A stretch of 64,000 bases of DNA, taken from NCBI GenBank assembly GCA_009823505.1, contig VZQC01009966.1:151620-215619 (forward strand), written 5' to 3'. Shown here piece after piece: positions 41,708-52,667 of the stretch. The stretch is from Rhizomys pruinosus. Taxonomy: Eukaryota > Chordata > Mammalia > Rodentia > Spalacidae. Each line of letters begins with the position of its first letter. Positions within the stretch are counted from its first letter, which is position 1. A program made the position numbers and the translations under genes. The notes under the pieces were generated by a model. It saw only the letters and a program-made list of their open reading frames with translations. It had not been told where the DNA came from and searched no databases.

Positions 41708-42248
41708 TGTATTAGTCACTTTTCTGTTGCTGTGATAAAACCACTATGACCAAGGGAACTTATAAGAGGAAGAGTTTATTTGAGCTTACAATTGATGGTT
41801 ACAGGGAATTAAGAGTCCATTGTGGTGGAGAGGCATGGTAGCAAGAGCTGGAGCAGAAAACTGAGGTTCATGCCAGGCGTGGTGGTGCACGCCTTTAATC
41901 CTAGCACTTGGGAGGCAGACGCAGGTGGATCTTTGTCAGTTTAAGGCCAGCCTGGTCTACAGAGTGAGTTCCAGGACAGGTGGGGCTACAGGGAGACCCT
42001 GTCTCGAAAAGACCAAAAAAAAAAAAAAAAGAAAGCTGAGGTTCACATCTTCCAATGAGCCCAGGAAGCAGAGAGAGAGCAACTGGAGACTGGTAAGGCT
42101 TGTTGAACTCACTAGGCCTGCCCCCAATGACATACTTCCTCTAGCACAGCCACACATTCTAAGACTTCCCAAAACAGTTCCACCAAATGGGGACAAAATA
42201 TCTGAATACTTGAAGCCTATGGGGGACATGATCATTCAAACCACCACA
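41708..42248 (+). mobile_element. Family A right terminal repeat
   Basis: TGTATTAGTCACTTTTCTGT to GATCATTCAAACCACCACA, with a B1 inserted. Confidence 0.85.
41857..42045 (+). mobile_element. B1 SINE with TSD
   Basis: TSD AAACTGAGGTTCA / AAGCTGAGGTTCA at 41858-41870 and 42033-42045. Complete B1 with the GAAAAGACC tail. Confidence 0.96.
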
Positions 42249-42540
42249 AGGTATTTATTCCAGTTAGCTTCTTTCCTATGTTAGTCTTGATGTCTCTCTC
42301 CATGGTCTACTCCCCTGCCACTGTTTGAGGCTTACTTCTGGCTGTTCTAGTAGTTGCTTGGCAGAAAGATCTGAGTCTCCCAGATTCATCCTTGGACAAC
42401 TGGGAGTCAGAGGGAAGAAGAAACTTTGGAAGGGAGCTCATGTTTCATTTCCCACCTTTAAACAGGTTAAGTTCTTTCCATTATTTGGTGTCTGTGAATG
42501 ATGAAAGTTCTTTTTTTTTTCTTTAAAGTAAATCTTTTTA
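42249..42540. other. No gene recognised
   Basis: Unassigned sequence after the LTR-type element. Confidence 0.5.
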
Positions 42541-42544
42541 AAAA

Positions 42545-42776
42545 AAATTTTTTTTTTTTAATTTATTTATTTTTTTTATATGTATGAATGTACTGTCTGC
42601 ATGTAGGTTTGTGCACCTGTGTCATACAATGCTGTGGAGGTCAGAAGAGGGCGTCGGATTTCCCTGGAACTGGAGTTAATGGTGGTTCTCAGCCACCATG
42701 TGGGTGCTGGGAATCAAACCTGGGTCTTCTGCAAGAGCAGTCAGCACTCTTAACCACTAGGCCATCTTTCCAGCCC
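42545..42776 (-). mobile_element. B2 SINE
   Basis: Head GGGCTGGAAAGATGGCCTAG on minus; A/T-rich tail near 42545. No duplication. Confidence 0.93.
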
Positions 42777-42804
42777 TGAAAATTCTTTTAAAGAATGGCA
42801 CCTT

Positions 42805-42963
42805 AAAGAATGGCAACTGAAGCCAGGAGTGGTGGTGCACGCCTTTAATGCTAGCACTTGGGAGGCAGAGACAGGCGGATCTTAGTGAGTTCAAGGCCAG
42901 CCTGGTCTACAGAGTGAGTTCCAGGACAGCTGGGACTACAGGGAGACCCTGTCTCGAAAAGAC

Positions 42964-43003
<40 letters not shown>

Positions 43004-43014
43004 ATGGCAACTGA
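42805..43014 (+). mobile_element. B1 SINE with TSD
   Basis: TSD AGAATGGCAACTGA at 42807-42820 and 43001-43014. Full B1 with a 36-base A tail, so probably recent. Confidence 0.97.
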
Positions 43015-43262
43015 ACCTTCTGTGAGGCTGATTATTAAATGATTATGCAGGTCCACAGTCTACTTACAATTTATTTTGGGCCCTCTTCAGCCCCCTTCAT
43101 AGCCATTCCTTGACTACTTCTCTGTGTGACCTAACATCCTGTGACTAACAGATAAAACCTCAATAGACCACTAGCTTTCATCAGCCCAAGAATGTTGTCA
43201 GATAGCATCAGTGATATCTCCCACTTTGCTGTAACCTGATTACCTATTTTCATAATATTAAA

Positions 43263-43925
43263 ATTGTTTTTGGTTCATTGATTTTCATATCATGCATATT
43301 AGCGTTTTACTTGCACATATGTAAGTGTACCACATGTGTACGATGCCTTCAGAGGCCAGAAGAAGGCATTGGATCCCCTGGAACTGGAGTTACAGATGGT
43401 TGTTAGGCACCATTTGGGTGCTGGGAACTCAACCCCGGTCCTTGGCAAGAGCAGCTGGTGCTTCTTAAGAGCTGAGCTATTTTATGGATGGAACTGGAAG
43501 ATATTATGTTAAGTGAAGTAACACAGTCCCAGAAAAACAAATAACGAATGGTATCCCTCATCTGTGGATGCTAGTGCCAATAACCTAGTTGTAAACATTT
43601 CTTGTTGGGAGTGATGCATAATGGAAAGAACAACAATAACACCAACAACAGAAAAGACTGCATCAAAGAACTGACTGAAAGGGTGAATCTGGTGGGGTGG
43701 GGGGGGTTGGGACGGGTCTAGATTTGATTTGTAACATAATCTTGTACAAAAAATGTAAAACAATAAATTAAAAAGATTAAGAAAACTAAAATAAGATTGT
43801 CTATGGCAGCAGAGCCATCAGAGACAAAAAAAGAATTTGCTAGCTCTCTCTTCAAGGTTAGACCCCTTCCCTATCACTTACAGCTCCTAAGGAAAAAAAA
43901 AGAGCTGAACTATCTCTCCAGCCCC
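43263..43925 (-). mobile_element. B3-type SINE split by L1
   Basis: 3' part 43263-43480; 5' head 43900-43925 (GGGGGCTGGAGAGATAGTTC on minus). An L1 3' end sits between. Confidence 0.88.
43467..43913 (+). mobile_element. L1 3' end with TSD
   Basis: TSD AAGAGCTGAGCTAT / AAGAGCTGAACTAT. Begins with the end of ORF2 (TGGATGGAACTGGAAGATAT) and continues through the 3' UTR to a short A tail at 43892-43900. Strongly 5'-truncated. Confidence 0.92.
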
Positions 43926-44135
43926 CAGTTCCATGATATTTGAAGTGTCTTGATTTATAACTTTGTTTTGTTACTATAAAACTTCATGAAACTGTTACCA
44001 CGTTGGAACATGGAATTTGGGGGTAAACTAAATCTGTTTTCTTAGGCTAGAGTCACTCAATTTGGCTCCAGAACAAACTTAATCATAATCTTATCCCATT
44101 TGAGTTGAGACTTGTGTTTTTTTGTTGACATCTGT

Positions 44136-44640
44136 GTGAGTTCAACTGGAACAAAGTCCCCAAGCCAAAGGACTTTCCCCAAACCCTCTAGTCCTCTCTG
44201 GCCTCAAGCTAATGTGATTAAATGGGCCAGAACTGGTTGCCAGTGACACCAATAACATCTTGAAATTTTACTCTTAACCGATTAGAAAACCCAATGTCTC
44301 CAAAGAAAATGGGCTCATTTTTCAAATCTCCCAGAATGTTTGTTCAGGACAGGGCAGGAAGCAAATCTCGCTGCAGAAAAAGCAGAGAGGGGAAACCATA
44401 TATGCTCCATGGAAGCAGAGATTCTGCTTTTTTCTATATGGCAGTTGATCTCCTTTGTGAACTCTGAGGTGGAAATAAGAAGGGCACAGTGGCCTAGGTA
44501 AAGGACATAAAGAAGCCTTGCAAAGGATGCTAAACATCTCAAGAGGTCTGCATGTGGGATACTATCACTGCTCTCCTGAGGTTCCATGTGGTCCAAGACC
44601 TGGTAGCATGATATATTGAAGGCTACGGAGGGGAGCTTTA
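44136..44640. other. No gene recognised
   Basis: A 93-codon minus-strand frame is present but matches no family I know. Confidence 0.45.
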
Positions 44641-44879
44641 CTGTGATGGTTAATCTTCATTGCTCAACTGATTGGATATGAAATTAACACCTCGGGCAGA
44701 TCTGGGAGACCATTTCCGAGAAGGATTAACTGAGAAGGAGAAGACACTCTCCCAGAGTGGTGTTGGCTTCCTCTTTGTGGTGATGTTCTTGCCTCCCAGG
44801 TCACCAACCTCATGGTCCTAGGTATGGGAGTCATGCCTGGCCATTGTGAAACTGCTGGGCCACAAGGAGGGAAGCAGGA

Positions 44880-45260
44880 GGGAGCAGAGGATGGTCCCTG
44901 GGACAGCGATGAACCTGAAACTGATCAAAGAAAGACCTGGGAGTAGCATCAGATAGCAAACTCATTTATTGCAGTGGTTTTAAGCACTTATATAGGGTTT
45001 TGGTGGGCTCTTTGATCAGGAGGCGGGCAGGACAGAGGGAAAGCCCATGTGTATTCTGCAATGGCTAAGTTTTCTGGCAGGAATACTGTATCCCCTTGAG
45101 ATAAGCTTGTGGCTTGTGCCATTTGCCTCCTGAAGACAGGGTGGACATGCCTCAGAAGAGATAAGCTTAGGTATGCTACACTGCAAGTTACACTCCTCTG
45201 GTGGGGTGGGCTATAGGTGCCCGATGTGATGTCCAATATGATGATTGGGAGCGGTTCCCA
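44880..45260 (-). mobile_element. Probable ERV LTR fragment
   Basis: Minus strand reads CTTATATAAGTGC-like TATA sequence and GCAATAAATGAGTTTGC, a polyadenylation signal just upstream of an R-type end. Boundaries and family not settled. Confidence 0.45.
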
Positions 45261-46473
45261 CTCATCTCCTGCTGACCTTCTAGGTTATGGGAGAAGAAGC
45301 CAGCTCTCTTATACTCAGCCATAATGGATTTATCCGGCCCCACAGAGTGGGAGATAGCATTCAGTGGTGGCCAGATGAAAGGAGGTCTGAGCAGCAGTGC
45401 TGCTTGCTTGCCTTCTGCCTTTTGCTGGTGAACTTATCTATCCCTTTGTTGTTGCTGCCAACACCATCTTTTGCTGATATCAGAACCTGGCTTCTTCAGT
45501 GTTTCAACATGGGCTATAGGAATCCTCTAGGCCGTCAGTGTCAGATTGGGACTTCTTTTTTTTAATATAGTTTTTTATTGTTATTAAATTTTTCATACAT
45601 CATACATCATTTCTCAATTCAATTTAGACTCATTTCCCTTTCCATGCCCCCCACCTCACTCGAGTTCATGCATTCTGCCATACATGTCTTGCATCTTTTT
45701 CTGAGTCTTTCCAGATTTTTTCTAAAGCAGAGGATTATTGTTTTGGGGAGAACTTCACTGTTTCAGTCTATTTTTTGTCCCACTTCTATTGTTGTTGTTC
45801 CCTCTAACGTATTGCTTCTACATATATATATATATATATATATATTCACACACATATATACATATATATGTCACACCTATACTAAAATTATGTTGTCTGA
45901 AAACAAACTGTGTGTTAATTCCATATCATATTTCAGGTTTCACATTTTTTTCCATTTTGGTTTTATATTACTCTAAAAGATGTATACATACCCTCCACCC
46001 ATATACCAAAATTCCAAAGTCTGAAAATAAATGGTTGGTTAATTGTAGAACCTGCTTAGGGATTCACAATATACGAACACAGTTGCTTTCAGATCATGAG
46101 GAATATAAAATTAATATTACTCAGTTTGCCTTACAACTAGGTACTTGGTGCTAGCATCCACAGATGAAGGATACATTTGTCGTTTGTTTTTCTGGGACTG
46201 TGTTACTTCCCTTAACATAATATCTTCTAGTTTCATCCATTTAACTGCAAAGTTCATGATGTCATCTTTCTTTACTGCTGCATAGAACTCCACTGTGTAG
46301 ATGTACTATGTTTTCTCTGTCCACTCATTAGTTGAGGGGCACTTGGGTTGGTTCCAGCTCTTCACTATTGTGAAGGAAGCTGCAATAAACATGGCTGTGC
46401 ATGTATCTCTGCGGTAGGATGAGTCTTTTGGGTTTATACCCAGGAGTGGTATGGCTATACCCAGGTGGTAGGC

Positions 46474-46713
46474 TCATTTTGAGTCTTTTAAGGGTTCTCC
46501 ACACTGCTTTCCATAGTGGCTGTATGAGTTTACATTATGACCAGCAGTAGATGAGTGTTCCCCTTTCTCCACAACCTCTCCACACTTAATATCATTTGTT
46601 TTCTTGATCCTAGCCAGTCTTATCAGAGTGAGATGATATCTTAGAGTGGTTTTGATTTGCATTTTCTTAATTATTAGGGACATTGAACACTTTTTAAGAT
46701 GTTTCTCAGCCAT
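46474..46713 (-). pseudogene. L1 ORF2 C-terminal remnant
   Basis: MAEKHLKKCSMSLIIKKMQI, TTLRYHLTLIRLARIKKTND and a degenerate version of the cysteine-containing segment. Homologous to the piece in the L1 at 12828. Stops and shifts abound. Confidence 0.9.
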
Positions 46714-46987
46714 CTCTATTTCCTCACTTGTCTCCGTTCAGCTCTTTACTCCATCTTTTGAGTAGGTCATTTGTTTTCTTACTTCTTTGTTTTTTGAGTA
46801 GTTTATATATTCTGGAAGTTAATGCTCTGTCAGATGTATCACTGGTGAAGATTTCCTCCTACTCTGTGGGTTTTCTCTTCACTTCCCTGATTGTTTCTTT
46901 CGCTGTACAGAAGCTTTTGAGTTTAATGAGGTCCCATTGTCAATTGTCGATCTTATTTCTTGCGCAGCTGCTGTCTGATTTAGAAAG

Positions 46988-47137
46988 TTGGTGGCACATG
47001 CCTTTAATCCTAGCACTTGGGAGGCAGAGGCAGGCAGATCTTTGTGAGTTCAAAGCCAGCCTGGTCTACAGAGTGAGTTCCAGGACTGCTGGGGCTTCAG
47101 GGAGACCCTGTCTTGAAAAAGACAAAAAAAAAAAAGT
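46988..47137 (+). mobile_element. B1 SINE inside L1
   Basis: B1 lacking its first 10 or so bases (starts TTGGTGGCACATGCCTTTAA). AGAAAGT and AAAGTCTTT flank it. Confidence 0.93.
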
Positions 47138-47829
47138 CTTTTCCTATGCCTATATCTTGTAGGTTGCTGACGACTTTTTCTTCTATCACCTTCAGATTTT
47201 TGGGTTTCACCTTGAGGTCCTTGATCCATTTGGAGTTGATTTTTGTACAGGGTGAGAGGTAGGGGTTTAATTTTATTCTTCTAAAGTGGTGATCCATTTA
47301 TGCCAACACGATTTGCTGAAGATGCTGTCTCCTCCATTGAGTCTTCTTGGCTCCCTTGTCAAACATGAGGTGGCTGAAATTGTATATGCTCAAGATTGGT
47401 CTTCAGTTTTGTTCTATTGGTCTACAGGTCCATTTTTGTGCCAGTACAGGGCTGTTTTTATGACTATATCCCTGTAGTATAGTTTGAAGTGTAGTATAAA
47501 GATCCTCCCTGTATTCCTCTTTTCACTCACGGTTGCTTTGGCTATTTGGGTCTTTTGAGATTAAGACTTCTAAAGCATCCAGCGTCATGGACTGATCAGT
47601 ACTGTCCTCTCAGCCTCTCCAGTATGTAGACAGCCATTGTTGGATCACCTAGCCTGTATTGTGTAAATCAACCTAATAAATTTTCTTTTTATAAAGCATA
47701 TTCATTCTATTGGCTTGGTTCCTCTAGAGAATCTTAAGTAATACAATTATTATCTCTGTCCAAAGTTTTTCCTATTTCCTTGCACTGTTCTCTACACCTC
47801 TAGGTAAAGAGCACACAGGTATTAATTTC

Positions 47830-48012
47830 TGTGTACCTGATCTCTTTAAAAACTTATTTTTATTTTTACTTATTCCTTGAAAAGTTCATACATGTATACA
47901 ACATATCTCAATTTCTGATGGCTTCTGTTTCTTCTTGCTTTTGTCCTCTTGCCCTACACTGCCTTTCTTTCTCCCCTAACATACCATGGTTAGCTTTTTT
48001 TCTTTCTGTTCT
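47830..48012 (-). mobile_element. Lx-like 3' end fragment
   Basis: TTGAAAAGTTCATACATGTA and CAACATATCTCAATTTCTGA resemble the extreme Lx 3' end. Confidence 0.45.
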
Positions 48013-48135
48013 AAAGTGTGGATGTCACGTGACTAGCAGTTTGAAATTCCTGCATTGACTTCTCCATAATTATTGACTGCAACCTTGAATTCTGAATTTA
48101 AATAAATCTTTTACCTCCTAAGTTGCTTGTTGCCT
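48013..48135 (+). mobile_element. Family B fragment
   Basis: GTGTGGATGTCACGTGACTA through CCTAAGTTGCTTGTTGC: the 3' third only. Confidence 0.7.
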
Positions 48136-48244
48136 CCTTTCTTTTTCTTTCTTTCCTTTCTGTCTTTCTTTCTCCTTCCATTTTATTTATTTATTTAATT
48201 TGCTTCTTGACAGGGTATTTTATTTTATTTATTTTATTTTTTTA
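48136..48244. repeat. Pyrimidine/T-rich stretch
   Basis: TTCTTTC and TTTATT runs; partly the tail side of retroposon R. Confidence 0.85.
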
Positions 48245-48692
48245 CTTCTTTATTCTTTTTCATTTTTTAACAATAAGTAATAATTTATGAGTACAAGCAT
48301 CCTTCATGTAAAACCAATTTGCAAGCAGTTGTGCCCAAACCCACACAGCTCATGGGTCCCACCATCCAGGTGGGGGGGCTTGTATGTTCAATCAAGTTGA
48401 TCAGATGAGTGTTCAGAGTATATTGCTGTAGTTTCATCATTCACCCCAATCGCAACCCTTACATTCTATCACACCCCCTCTTCCGCAGATTGTTCCCTAG
48501 GCTTAGAAAAGGAGCACAGGTGGATGAGAAGCAAAACAGTCTACTTTCTGTGGAGCTGTTGTCTTGGACTCTGGTCAATTCTGGCTGTTTTCTTTCATGG
48601 GCTGACAGTTTGTCCAGGAATAACCTTTTAATCCTATTAACAAAGCACAAGTAATTAGGTATATAGGTATTTAAACAGTACTAATTGTTATG
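48245..48692 (-). mobile_element. Retroposon R copy 4
   Basis: Minus-strand copy collinear with 34346: TTTAAATACCTATATACCTA start, CGGAAGAGGGGGTGTGATAG middle, GGATGCTTGTACTCATAAAT end. Contains the second 63-codon frame (48459-48650). Confidence 0.75.
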
Positions 48693-49486
48693 GTAGGTTA
48701 CTTTTGTATAGACACAGATGTTTGGATGGTACGTTAATCCATGAATTATATTTTTTCTGTAAAATATGACAGGGTCTTACTGTGGCTTATAACATCTCCT
48801 ATCCACTAGAGGATGTAAGCTTGTGGCATCAGCCATGGGTTATTCCTCCAAGGAGAGAGCTAATAGCCAATTAGGTTTGGGATATACAGGCATATGGCTG
48901 CCATTCCTGCACAGAATTTCCAGGCAGGTGAGGTGTAGCTGGTGCTGACAGAGGAGTCTCACTTGACTCAGGGAGACCTATATTTGCTTTATTGGTTTTG
49001 TGGCCTTTGGAAACACTCTCTGGCATTTCAGAGACCAACTGTACACTTGCAAGTGTGGTCTCAATGTATCTTTCCCATGCTTACATCAGGTCTTCGACAG
49101 CAGGGCCTTATCACCTCTCTTCTTGCAGGTATCCCAGTTTATAGGCAAGAAGACTTTACCTTTTGGGGGGGAGGCTTGGATCAGGGTATTTTATTTTGAG
49201 GACAGGAATGAAACTAGAACACATATGCCTGTTCAGTCTTCACTGTTAGGTTCCTTCTGATTAGATTACTCTGTCCCTGGGTCATTTCATGCCTGAGTCT
49301 TCATTATTTGGGATACAAGTCACCTTTGTAGAAAGGCATCTTGGTCTTGTCTACATGATGGCTTCATTCTCCCCTCTCTATACGTCCAGGTTCTGTCATG
49401 GTGCTCCTTTTGTCTTTGAGCAGTTCTTATGAGATTTTGTCACTCAATTTCTTGTTTGGTTGTTTTCCTCTTCCAGATTGCAACTC
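48693..49486. other. No gene recognised
   Basis: Two overlapping frames of about 85 codons on plus are unassigned; no repeat named. Confidence 0.45.
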
Positions 49487-49713
49487 TTTTTAAAAATATT
49501 TTATTTATTATTTTTATTTTACATGTATGAGTGTATTGCCTGCATATATGTAAGTGTACCTGTGTCAGGAAATGCCCATAGAAGAGGGTGTTAGATTCCC
49601 CTGGAACTGGAGTTTTGGATAGTTGTTAGGTGTCATGTGGTTACCTGCAAATAACTCAGGCCCTCTGCAAGAGTAGCCAGTGCTCTTAACTGCTGAGCCA
49701 TCTCTTTAGCCCC
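49487..49713 (-). mobile_element. B2/B3-type SINE
   Basis: Head GGGGCTAAAGAGATGGCTCA on minus; A-rich tail near 49490. Confidence 0.9.
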
Positions 49714-50066
49714 TATATTTCAGCTCTAATAGTGTCCAATCTTCAGCCAGTAGGCTACCTGTGGCCAAGGATAGCTATGAATTCAACACAGAATCATAAA
49801 CTTACTTAAATATGGGATTTTTGTTTTGTAATTTGATGGTATGGTTCGAAGTGTGAGGTTTGTAGATGACAACATCTTGTCACAATGTCAAAAGGTTGGA
49901 TATGCGTATATGCTCCTTTCGAGAAGGGTTTGTTCACTATGTGTACCCAACATTTAGAACAATGTCTGGCACAAGCTAGAGCTCAACACTGTTCATGAAT
50001 TCATGAATTCATTATGCATAGCACTGGTTGACAACATTCCAAGTCAGGTGAGAGATGGGGCCAAGG
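49714..50066. other. No gene recognised
   Basis: AT-rich unassigned sequence. Confidence 0.5.
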
Positions 50067-50112
50067 GCTGGCGATGTAGTTCAGTGGTGGAGCACGTGTC
50101 CTAGGCACACAG
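50067..50112 (+). mobile_element. ID-like SINE head
   Basis: GGCTGGCGATGTAGTTCAGT, then GGTGGAGCACGTGTCCTAGG: box A region of an ID/B4 head; the rest is missing. Confidence 0.6.
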
Positions 50113-50218
50113 CTGCTGGATTGACCAGAACTGCAATAACAAAGTAGAAGTTAGACTAGATTGATCTGGCCTTAACCGCCCCCACTCTCAAACAAGTCTG
50201 TGAAGAATCCAACTCTTT

Positions 50219-50582
50219 ATATTGTGGTGGGTAATCATGATTGTTAACTTGTTGAGATTTAGGATCGCCAAAGAAGCAAACCTCTGGGCATGTCTAGAAA
50301 GAACTTTCTAAGACCTCACCCTAAGTGTGGGCAGCACCATCCCATGGACTGAGGTCCTGGACTGAACAAAAAGGAGAAAGTGAGCTGAGCACCAGCTTCA
50401 TCTCTCTGCTTCCTGATTGTGGATGCCATGTGACTAGCTGTCTCCTGCTGCTGCTCCTGCTGCTATATCTTTCCTGTCATGATGAACTGTACCCTCAAAC
50501 TCTGAACCAGAATAAACACTTCCTTTACCCAAGTTGCTTTTGTTAGGCATCTTGTCTCAGGAAGGAAAAAAATATTAGTACA
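50219..50582 (+). mobile_element. Family B rodent repeat
   Basis: GATTGTTAACTTGTTGAGAT, GTGTGGGCAGCACCATCCCA, GGATGCCATGTGACTAGCTG and AAGTTGCTTTTGTTAGGCAT. Confidence 0.82.
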
Positions 50583-50989
50583 CATATCTGAGGACTTCTT
50601 TTCTGACTATGTTTCCTCCTGACATTAGCTCACTGGGCACCCTTCCATTCATAATCAGTTCTTAGTCATTGGCTCAGAGACTCTGGATCTTCTTTGACTA
50701 GGGAATTGTCTGTGCTTTTTGCTCATGGTGCCATACTTTAGATTCTCCTGCCTAGTCAGCTGATATCAATGGCCCACTGCTTGCCTGGAAATGGAGTTTA
50801 GGCTTCTTTGGGGCTGTTACTCTGCTTACCTCATGTACCCTGTACTTCCCCTTCTGTGTTAAATCAAGTGTCTGGGTTGTTTACTGTTTTCTCAGAGATG
50901 GAAGATGAAAGCCAGGCCAGGTGTGTTGTTTCCTTTCATCTCACAATCTTCTCAGTAACCCTGAGCATCAGAATTTTGATTGTTCACGT
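50583..50989. other. No gene recognised
   Basis: Flank of the USP1 fragment. An open frame runs in from 50808, but the portion before 50990 does not resemble USP1. Confidence 0.5.
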
Positions 50990-51287
50990 TCAGGATATCA
51001 GTGTGCCAGTACAAGAAGATGAGCTTTCTAAAGTAGAAGAAAGTTCTAAATTTCTCCAGAGACAAAACCAGAAATGAAGACCTTGAGATGGGCAATTTTG
51101 CAATTTGCTTCAGTGGAGAGAATTATAGGAGAAGATAAATATTTCTCTGAAAATTGCCATCATTATACTGAAGCTGAGCAAAGCCTTTTGTTTGATAAAA
51201 TGCCTGAAGTTATAACTATTCATTTGAAGTGCTTTGCTGCTAGTGGCTTGGAGTTTGATTGTTATGGTGGTGGGCTTTCTAAGAAAC
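50990..51287 (+). pseudogene. USP1: USP1 pseudogene fragment
   Basis: Copy of an internal part of the deubiquitinase USP1, which acts on monoubiquitinated FANCD2 and PCNA with UAF1. It begins QDISVPVQEDELSKVEESS. A one-base loss then shifts frame, and it continues MKTLRWAILQFASVERIIGE, DKYFSENCHHYTEAEQSLLF, DKMPEVITIHLKCFAASGLE and FDCYGGGLSK. The parent has CENC where this has SENC, so one cysteine of the metal-binding pair is lost. The catalytic Cys and His boxes lie outside the fragment. Similarity stops abruptly on both sides with no poly(A) tail, so it is either a retrocopy trimmed at both ends or a duplicated exon. The 5' limit follows an AG (TTCACGTTCAG), but no GT follows the 3' limit. 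Not functional. Confidence 0.92.
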
Positions 51288-51690
51288 AAGGCATCTATAT
51301 GATTCCTCTCAGCCCATGACAAATGGATCAGTGCAGCCAATTGGCTGCTTAGTCCAGCTGGCACCCATGCTTCCTCTGGGAGACAAGACTGAACCTGAAA
51401 AAGGTCATCTTCTGTGATGTGACAATACAGGGCCTTCCCCTCTGTCAGCAAATTTCTCTGTCTTGGTAACTTTGAATCTTCAGGAAGTTACTGTCCCCTG
51501 TCCCCACTGCCCCATGTACACACACCCTGTATGTTTTATGTCAACAACTTCTGGTGATTGGGGGATGGGTCTCACAAGAAATTGTCTCTTGTTGGCCTTC
51601 TGTCTTCCTTGCCTTCTTTATCTTTATTTTTGGTTTCCTCTATTGTCCCTTTGTAATGAAGACATCTCCCTATTAATCTTGTACATGGTA

Positions 51691-51692
<2 letters not shown>
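51288..51692. other. No gene recognised
   Basis: Unassigned sequence before a CT repeat. Confidence 0.5.

Positions 51693-51737
<45 letters not shown>
51693..51737. repeat. (CT)n microsatellite
   Basis: About 22 CT units. Confidence 0.98.
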
Positions 51738-51740
<3 letters not shown>

Positions 51741-51744
51741 GGAG

Positions 51745-51900
51745 CATGAGTACATGCATGCATGTATCTGTGGAGGTCAGCTGACAGCATTGGATGTTGT
51801 TCCTCAGATGCTATTCACATTTATATTTTGAGACAGAGTCTATAACTAGCCTGGAATTCATCAAGTAGGCCAAGCTAAGCTGACTGGCCACTGTTTGGGT
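51745..51900 (-). mobile_element. B4-type SINE fragment
   Basis: GGAGGTCAGCTGACAGCATT, TTGAGACAGAGTCTATAACT and CATCAAGTAGGCCAAGCTAA on plus. Confidence 0.7.
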
Positions 51901-52240
51901 TGTGGGTATAGTTTAGGTCCCAGTGAGCCAAGAATAGAATTGTAGAGGAACATGGCTGGGGCTTTCTGGGTGTTTTCCTGTGGTGTCTGTGTCAGTAAGA
52001 TGCATGCCAATATCAAGTATATTTCACATCCTACAACAGAGCTTAATCACACTGAGCACAGGGCAGATGGGCAGATTTGTGTTGTGCCATAGGTTGCATT
52101 GGCAAGAGTATGGTCTCCAAAGGTTGGTGGGTATGCCCCAGAGTGGCAGAACCTTGAAGAAGTGAAGCCCAGGGAAACTGAGGGCAGCAGCCTCAGAAGG
52201 GATCGATGCTAGTCTTACTGAGTTCTTGTAAGAGTGAGTT
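51901..52240. other. No gene recognised
   Basis: Unassigned sequence. Confidence 0.5.
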
Positions 52241-52460
52241 GCTGGGCTGGAGAGATAGTTCAGCAGTTAAGAGCATTGGCTACTCTTGCGAAGGACCCAG
52301 GATCAGTTCCCAACACCCGCATGGTTGCTCACAAGTGTCTGTACACAGGAAATCCAATCTATCCTCCACAGGTACCAGGGATGCATGTGATGCACAAACA
52401 TACATGCAAGCAAAACACTCATACATCTAAAATAAAAACAAATAAATCTTAAAAATGAGT
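52241..52460 (+). mobile_element. B2/B3-type SINE
   Basis: GGGCTGGAGAGATAGTTCAG head; tail AAATAAAAACAAATAAATC. Confidence 0.9.
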
Positions 52461-52487
52461 GTGTTGCTTTAAAAGTATTCATTGATG

Positions 52488-52655
52488 AGCCAGTGAAATG
52501 CCTCAGAGAATAAAGGTGCTTGCCACTAAGACTGACAGCCTGAGGTCCATTTGAGACTCAATTGGCAGAAGGAGAGAAGTGACTCCTACAAGTTGATTTC
52601 CACATGCATGCCCACCTTCCCCCCACACACACATACACAAATTAAAAAAATTATT
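52488..52655 (+). mobile_element. Divergent B3-group SINE
   Basis: GCCAGTGAAATGCCTCAGAG, GGTGCTTGCCACTAAGACTG and CTACAAGTTGATTTCCACAT; tail with CA repeats. Confidence 0.7.
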
Positions 52656-52667
52656 GGCAGAGATCCT

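Larger units (their letters stand above)
39579..42248 (+). mobile_element. LTR-type element with direct terminal repeats
   Basis: Two similar family A copies in the same orientation (39579-39981 and 41708-42248) bound a 1.7 kb internal region. Each terminal repeat starts TG and ends CA. The internal region begins TTCCACTCCCTGGGCCCCAT and ends CACTCTCTGGTACCAAATAC. I see no gag, pol or env similarity, so it would be non-autonomous. No TSD was found at its ends. Confidence 0.7.
42999..44135 (+). mobile_element. Solo-LTR-like repeat, split
   Basis: Same repeat as 33011-33512: ACTGAACCTTCTGTGAGGCT, ATCCTGTGACTAACAGATAA, TACTATAAAACTTCATG, GGAACATGGAATTTGGGGGT, end TTTTTGTTGACA. Interrupted at 43263-43925 by a SINE carrying an L1. 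Confidence 0.75.
45543..47571 (-). mobile_element. L1 LINE, 5'-truncated, with TSD
   Basis: Body 45557-47564. The 3' UTR is at 45557-46175 and ORF2 C-terminal third beyond it, with broken frames (WYIYTMEFYAAVKKDD-type end, AEKHLKKCSMSLIIKKMQIK). Flanked by AGATTGGGACTTCT and AGATTAAGACTTCT. A TA/CA microsatellite (about 45822-45870) and a B1 lie inside. Confidence 0.93.
44641..47757 (+). mobile_element. Rodent medium-copy repeat, split by an LTR and an L1
   Basis: Starts TGTGATGGTTAATCTTCATT. Later parts at about 45290-45556 and 47565-47757 end CTAGAGAATCTTAAGTAATA. Related to family B at the start. The three pieces read in one order and orientation once the insertions are removed. Confidence 0.5.
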
